8,498 nt of DNA from positions 1-8,498 of the forward strand of contig CAZBHH010000040.1 in NCBI GenBank assembly GCA_964492065.1, read 5' to 3'. The translations under genes and the position numbers were made by a program. Positions 7,491 through 8,498 of the stretch are shown piece after piece. The notes beneath the pieces are model-generated. The model saw nothing but the letters and a program-made list of their open reading frames with translations, had not been told where the DNA came from and made no database searches. Position 1 is the stretch's first letter. Each line of letters begins with the position of its first letter. This DNA comes from JADKAC01 sp964492065. GTDB taxonomy: Bacteria > Bacteroidota > Bacteroidia > Chitinophagales > BACL12.

Positions 7491-7506
7491 GATGTGATCA
7501 CACATC
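7491..7506 (+). other. Small hairpin between rpoA and rplQ
   Basis: Just after the rpoA stop, GATGTG (7491-7496) and CACATC (7501-7506) can pair as a perfect 6-bp stem around ATCA. The same bases include the 10-bp palindrome TGTGATCACA (7493-7502). No T-run follows, so it is not an intrinsic terminator. It lies 18 nt before the rplQ start. It could be an RNA processing or stability element or a protein-binding palindrome, or it may be chance. Confidence 0.35.
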
Positions 7507-7524
7507 GCCAATAAATTATTTGAA

Positions 7525-8088
7525 ATGAGACACGGAAATAAAATAAACCACCTGGGGAGAACTTACAGCCACCGCAAGTCAATGCTGATGAATATGGGCA
7601 CTTCGCTATTGTTGCACAAGCGCATTCACACTACCCTGGCCAAGGCGAAGGAACTGCGGGTATTTATAGAACCGCTGATTACAAGGTCTAAAGAAGATAC
7701 GACCCATAACCGGCGCATGGTGTTTGCCTCGCTGCGGAGTAAGGAAGCCGTTACCGAATTATTCAATAATATTTCCGGTAAAGTTGCCAATCGCAACGGC
7801 GGTTACACCCGCATATTGAAATTGGGTGAAAACCGGTTCGGCGATAATGCTGAAATGTGTATCATCGAATTGGTGGATTACAACGAAGGTATGTTGAAAG
7901 ACAGTAAAGCGTCTGCCAAGAAAAGGACACGCCGCGGAAGCTCTGCGAAAGCCACCGCACCCAAAGCGGAGAAAAAAGATACGCCTGTAGCGGAAAAAGA
8001 AGTGGCTCAAGAAGATTCCATCGCCGGTGAGTCAGAAGATACCCCTGCAGATGAGAAGCCGGAAGATTCTGCAGATGCCGGGAAGTAA
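7525..8088 (+). CDS. rplQ: 50S ribosomal protein bL17 (L17) with extended charged C-terminal tail
   Basis: Large-subunit protein near the exit side of the peptide tunnel, and the usual last gene of the alpha operon. Residues 1 to about 121 are the conserved core: MRHGNKINHLGRTYSHRKSM at the start, LLLHKRIHTTLAKAKELR (28-45), then RMVFASLRSKEAV and GGYTRILKLGENRFGDNAEM (92-111) and the end of the fold IIELVDYN. About 66 further residues follow: a basic part (roughly 125-151, AKKRTRRGSSAKATAPKAEKK), then an acidic, Ala/Glu/Asp-rich part up to the end. This tail is low-complexity and probably disordered. Such tails are frequent in this phylum as far as I know, but are absent from the 127-residue E. 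coli protein. The terminator follows within about 20 nt. Confidence 0.97.
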   Translation: MRHGNKINHLGRTYSHRKSMLMNMGTSLLLHKRIHTTLAKAKELRVFIEPLITRSKEDTTHNRRMVFASLRSKEAVTELFNNISGKVANRNGGYTRILKLGENRFGDNAEMCIIELVDYNEGMLKDSKASAKKRTRRGSSAKATAPKAEKKDTPVAEKEVAQEDSIAGESEDTPADEKPEDSADAGK

Positions 8089-8108
8089 TTGAGTGCATTG
8101 AATACACC

Positions 8109-8141
8109 AAAAAGGAGGATCGCATGCGGTCCTCCTTTTTT
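8109..8141 (+). terminator. Intrinsic (Rho-independent) terminator of the operon
   Basis: GGAGGATCG (8114-8122) pairs with CGGTCCTCC (8127-8135) in a 9-bp stem with one G-T pair and a CATG loop. It is followed by six T (8136-8141). Five A (8109-8113) precede the stem and can extend it by pairing with the T-run. The A-tract also makes it a possible terminator on the opposite strand. It starts 20 nt after the rplQ stop, so it should end the whole super-operon transcript. Confidence 0.93.
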
Positions 8142-8186
8142 ATATCGTGTATGGGGAATTTAGGGCACATTGGTTGGTTGAGGTGG

Positions 8187-8215
8187 ATGCGATTGGTGAG
8201 GACACCAACCGCGGA
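8187..8215 (+). repeat. Hairpin repeat A, copy 1
   Basis: The imperfect inverted repeat GCGATTGGTG (8189-8198) / CACCAACCGC (8203-8212) surrounds an AGGA loop, with one A-C mismatch at 8192/8209. Over 29 bases it matches copy 2 (8438-8466) at all but two positions, at an offset of 251 nt. It is probably a REP-like intergenic repeat; its function is unknown. Confidence 0.85.
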
Positions 8216-8238
8216 TGGGATCCCGGGCAAAAACACAA

Positions 8239-8252
8239 GCCCCGTAGGGGCG
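8239..8252 (+). repeat. Mini-hairpin repeat B, copy 1
   Basis: GCCCC (8239-8243) pairs with GGGGC (8247-8251) around GTA. The wider stretch CACAAGCCCC-N3-GGGGCG recurs at 8307-8320. It is followed by GAAAGATTAGTAGCG, which I recall as common flanking sequence of such repeats in Bacteroidota intergenic regions; that is memory and was not searched. Confidence 0.8.
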
Positions 8253-8264
8253 AAAGATTAGTAG

Positions 8265-8284
8265 CGCCGCACGTAAGTGCGGTG
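8265..8284 (+). repeat. Hairpin C with GTAA loop
   Basis: CCGCAC (8267-8272) pairs perfectly with GTGCGG (8277-8282) around GTAA. The stem extends outward through G8266-T8283 and C8265-G8284 to 8 bp. As RNA the loop would be a GNRA-type tetraloop. It lies 13 nt after repeat B and may form one composite element with it. There is only one copy in the window. Confidence 0.7.
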
Positions 8285-8306
8285 TAAACGAAACGTAACA
8301 CACCAA

Positions 8307-8320
8307 GCCCCATAGGGGCG
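8307..8320 (+). repeat. Mini-hairpin repeat B, copy 2
   Basis: GCCCC (8307-8311) pairs with GGGGC (8315-8319) around ATA. It differs from copy 1 only in one loop base (G to A) and lies 68 nt downstream in the same orientation. The upstream ACACCAA resembles the ACACAA before copy 1. Confidence 0.8.
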
Positions 8321-8356
8321 GCACAACACTACACACATCCACCGCAAGGCATCTCC

Positions 8357-8381
8357 GAGGTTGGCGTCCCCGCCAAACCTC
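8357..8381 (-). repeat. Hairpin repeat A, diverged inverted copy
   Basis: GAGGTTGGCG (8357-8366) pairs with CGCCAAACCTC (8371-8381) around TCCC, with one bulged A at 8377. Read on the minus strand it aligns with the core of the two other A copies. The T-A pair of those copies is replaced here by a C-G pair (8365/8372), so pairing is kept despite change on both sides. Confidence 0.7.
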
Positions 8382-8415
8382 ATTCGGTATTTCGTGTCAG
8401 GTCATAATCCTTTTT

Positions 8416-8431
8416 CCGGGGTTATCCCTGG
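8416..8431 (+). repeat. Short hairpin D
   Basis: CCGGGG (8416-8421) can pair with CCCTGG (8426-8431) around TTAT, with one G-T pair. It sits directly upstream of repeat A copy 2 and probably belongs to the same composite repeat. It is preceded by a TTTTT run, not followed by one, so it is not a + strand terminator. On the minus strand the five bases just after the stem would be AAAAA, so it is not a terminator there either. Confidence 0.45.
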
Positions 8432-8437
8432 ATATAC

Positions 8438-8466
8438 ATGCGGTTGGTGAGGACACCAACCGGGGA
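8438..8466 (+). repeat. Hairpin repeat A, copy 2
   Basis: CGGTTGGTG (8441-8449) and CACCAACCG (8454-8462) form a perfect 9-bp inverted repeat around AGGA. It is the same element as 8187-8215 in direct orientation, with two substitutions; one restores the pair that is mismatched in copy 1. Confidence 0.87.
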
Positions 8467-8490
8467 CAGGGGGTTGCTCACCGTACACAC

Positions 8491-8498
8491 AGCCCCGT
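8491..8498 (+). repeat. Mini-hairpin repeat B, third copy, cut by the window end
   Basis: The last bases, AGCCCCGT after ACACAC, equal the left arm and loop start of repeat B copy 1. Repeat A copy 2 begins 54 nt before this GCCCC, against 52 nt for the first A-B pair. This supports a repeated A-B unit. The right arm lies outside the window. Confidence 0.6.

Larger units (their letters stand above)
8142..8498. other. Non-coding, repeat-rich intergenic region
   Basis: These 357 bases after the terminator hold no gene I can support. Short open frames exist on the minus strand but run through inverted repeats and match no protein family. The region contains several short hairpin repeats, listed separately, in the order A, B, C, B, inverted A, D, A, partial B. 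Bases 8142-8186 hold nothing clear except a TTGGTTGGTTGAGG stretch that may be a decayed relative of repeat A. No tRNA, rRNA or promoter is recognised. Confidence 0.8.

Noticed and set aside
7493..7502. Crp-type operator TGTGA/TCACA
   Set aside because: The half-sites abut with no 6-bp spacer, so the helical spacing of a Crp site is wrong.
7862..8342. Two minus-strand open frames in and after the rplQ 3' end
   Set aside because: They cross the terminator and the hairpin repeats; their sequence comes from repeat translation (for example RPYGA from the GCCCC element) and is not protein-like.
8187..8498. CRISPR-like array
   Set aside because: Repeat copies are few, unequally spaced, partly inverted and interleaved with a second repeat type; there are no regular 30-40 nt spacers and no cas genes.

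Overview
This window is the 3' half of a Bacteroidota-type ribosomal protein super-operon (spc block joined to the alpha block), all on the + strand. It is followed by a strong intrinsic terminator and about 360 bases of non-coding, hairpin-rich repeats. I assign it to Bacteroidota from several features. The gene order is secY-map-infA-rpmJ-rpsM-rpsK-rpsD-rpoA-rplQ with no adk between secY and map. The protein sequences look typical of that phylum. uL36 (rpmJ) is the zinc-less type, and bL17 has a long charged C-terminal tail. None of the 14 visible start codons has a Shine-Dalgarno sequence at normal spacing; the leaders are A/T-rich instead. I cannot name a genus.

Layout. 1-380: 3' part of rpsH (uS8), cut by the window start. 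400-2486: rplF, rplR, rpsE, rpmD, rplO (uL6, uL18, uS5, uL30, uL15). 2489-3841: secY, the translocon channel. 3844-4659: map, methionine aminopeptidase. 4659-5000: infA (IF-1) and rpmJ (uL36). 5011-6458: rpsM, rpsK, rpsD (uS13, uS11, uS4). 6487-7488: rpoA, RNA polymerase alpha. 7525-8088: rplQ (bL17). 8109-8141: terminator. Spacing is very tight from rpsE to infA (5, 1, 2, 2 and -1 nt) and looser from rpsM on (42, 23, 28 and 36 nt), so translational coupling is likely in the first part.

How the genes work together. The products build both ribosomal subunits, start translation (IF-1), trim the initiator methionine (Map), export or insert proteins (SecY) and transcribe the genome (RpoA). No recognisable promoter lies in the window; transcription presumably enters from upstream (S10/spc side).

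The only accessory-like part is 8142-8498. It holds a GGTTGGTG/CACCAACC hairpin element (two direct copies and one inverted, diverged copy with a compensatory base-pair change) and a GCCCC-N3-GGGGC mini-hairpin (two full copies and one cut by the window end). These form an A-B composite repeated at about 251-253 nt, with further small hairpins. They look like REP/MITE-like intergenic repeats. I see no defence system, mobile gene, CRISPR array, tRNA or rRNA, and I do not claim an undescribed system here.
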